A stretch of 64,000 nucleotides of DNA, taken from contig CAYRFE010000019.1 of NCBI GenBank assembly GCA_964423645.1, forward strand, positions 1 to 64,000, written 5' to 3'. Position 1 is the first letter of the stretch. Every line of letters starts with the position of its first letter. Both the position numbers and the translations under genes were made by a program. Shown one piece after another: positions 63,420-64,000 of this stretch. The DNA comes from CAYRFE01 sp964423645 [NCBI: uncultured bacterium] (lineage in GTDB: Bacteria; Macinerneyibacteriota; Macinerneyibacteria; Macinerneyibacteriales). The notes under the pieces are model-generated. The model saw only the letters and a list, made by a program, of their open reading frames with translations. It had not been told where the DNA came from and did not search any database.

Positions 63420-64000
63420 CTATTTTTTTGCGTATTCTTTATTGGTGGTCATCAATGCAACAATTAAACCTAAGGTCAAAAAGATTGCACCTGCAATAAA
63501 AGTATAGTTTGCAGCTTTTGGGCCATAGGTATCTTTAAAGTATGCTGCAATCTGCGGTCCGAGAAGACCGGCAGTTGACCATGCGGTAAGCAATGTCCCG
63601 TATACAACAGCCATGACCTTCGGTCCGAATACAGTCGTCACAAATGACGGTGCAGTACCGAAACCGCCGCCGTAACATAAAAGAATATAGCAAACGAGGA
63701 TGCTGAATATGATCGGATTTGCTACTTGTGTGAGCAATAAGAATACAACGATCTGCGAACCGAGAATAAGACGAAATGCTTGTGCTCTACCGATTTTGTC
63801 AGAAAGCCCGCCCCAGAAGAAGCGTCCGATTCCATTGAACAATGAGCTGATCGCAATAAGCGTCGCGCCTGCAGCAGCCAATGCGGCAGTGGTCATGGTC
63901 GCGTCTTTTGCTTTCAAAAGATCTTGCAAAAGAGGAGACTGGAAGCCGATGAACATGATACCTGCAGTAATATTGCAGAAAAAGAAGAACCACATTTTCC
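63420..64000 (-). CDS. OFA-type MFS carrier (oxalate/formate antiporter family), cut by right edge
   Basis: The C-terminal ~193 residues of a major facilitator protein. The frame stays open to the last base, so the N-terminal half is beyond the window. Six hydrophobic helices are visible, with the motif-A loop WGGLSDKIGRAQAF between the first two, and GGGFGTAPSFVTTVFGPK, a stretch typical of the oxalate/formate antiporter family. It ends 25 bases before the fdhA start and is the most upstream gene seen of the formate unit, so formate or a related monocarboxylate is the likely substrate. Confidence 0.85.
   Translation of the reverse strand, partial: KMWFFFFCNITAGIMFIGFQSPLLQDLLKAKDATMTTAALAAAGATLIAISSLFNGIGRFFWGGLSDKIGRAQAFRLILGSQIVVFLLLTQVANPIIFSILVCYILLCYGGGFGTAPSFVTTVFGPKVMAVVYGTLLTAWSTAGLLGPQIAAYFKDTYGPKAANYTFIAGAIFLTLGLIVALMTTNKEYAKK

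Overview
The window looks like chromosomal DNA of a diderm, probably anaerobic and fermentative bacterium of moderate to low G+C. The evidence is a TamA/TamB pair, lipoprotein and Sec signal peptides, a GmhA sedoheptulose-phosphate isomerase, an [FeFe] hydrogenase with all three maturases, and a formate dehydrogenase. A spirochaete or a relative of that group would fit, but there is no rRNA or phylogenetic marker to settle it and I hold this loosely. Most genes have strong Shine-Dalgarno sites and TTGACA/TATAAT-type promoters. A minority have the -10 box only 6 to 11 bases before the ATG and no ribosome-binding site, which suggests leaderless mRNAs.

Layout. 1-4982: a tandem array of at least three YegI-like (COG4248-type) protein kinases whose first ~358 codons are almost identical in DNA and whose C-terminal tails differ. 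4985-16902: small secreted proteins, a PrsW-type membrane protease, a pair of DUF3857/transglutaminase proteins behind a GntR-type operator, an M29 aminopeptidase, a triple-PA14 secreted protein divergent from a LamG-like secreted protein, and SlyD. 17536-22825: tamB-tamA-rpmB. 23180-27507: a CapA-like protein and a heterodimeric ABC exporter. 27942-32123: a helical-repeat protein, SppA and two small genes. 32279-36769: a class I adenylate cyclase-like protein, a DUF3108 protein and an MFS transporter. 37102-40465: a PhoR/PhoB-type pair with a Pho-box-like promoter, and a MutY homologue without the iron-sulfur cysteines. 40555-43696: a lipoprotein, TadA and secreted oligoendopeptidase F. 44098-48532: an LtaS/MdoB-type transferase, GmhA, a GNAT protein and a secreted zincin.

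48536-64000 is a hydrogen/formate block, all on the minus strand: OFA-type MFS carrier, formate dehydrogenase, mobA and fdhD, then hydA, hydG and hydE, a proline-catabolic aldehyde dehydrogenase (pruA), aspA and hydF. Together these would take up or release formate, oxidise it at a molybdenum or tungsten enzyme, and pass electrons to protons at the H-cluster built by HydE/F/G. The partner subunits for NAD(P)H or ferredoxin electron transfer are not in the window.

Intergenic space is rich in palindromic repeats: three ~215-bp composite elements (7272, 27599, 43801), shorter relatives (36822, 51335, 55385), one of them a MITE with IS5-like terminal inverted repeats, and an alternating ~125-bp repeat array at 51501-52270 with a GIY-YIG endonuclease gene inside it. 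No tRNA, rRNA, CRISPR array or transposase gene was recognised.
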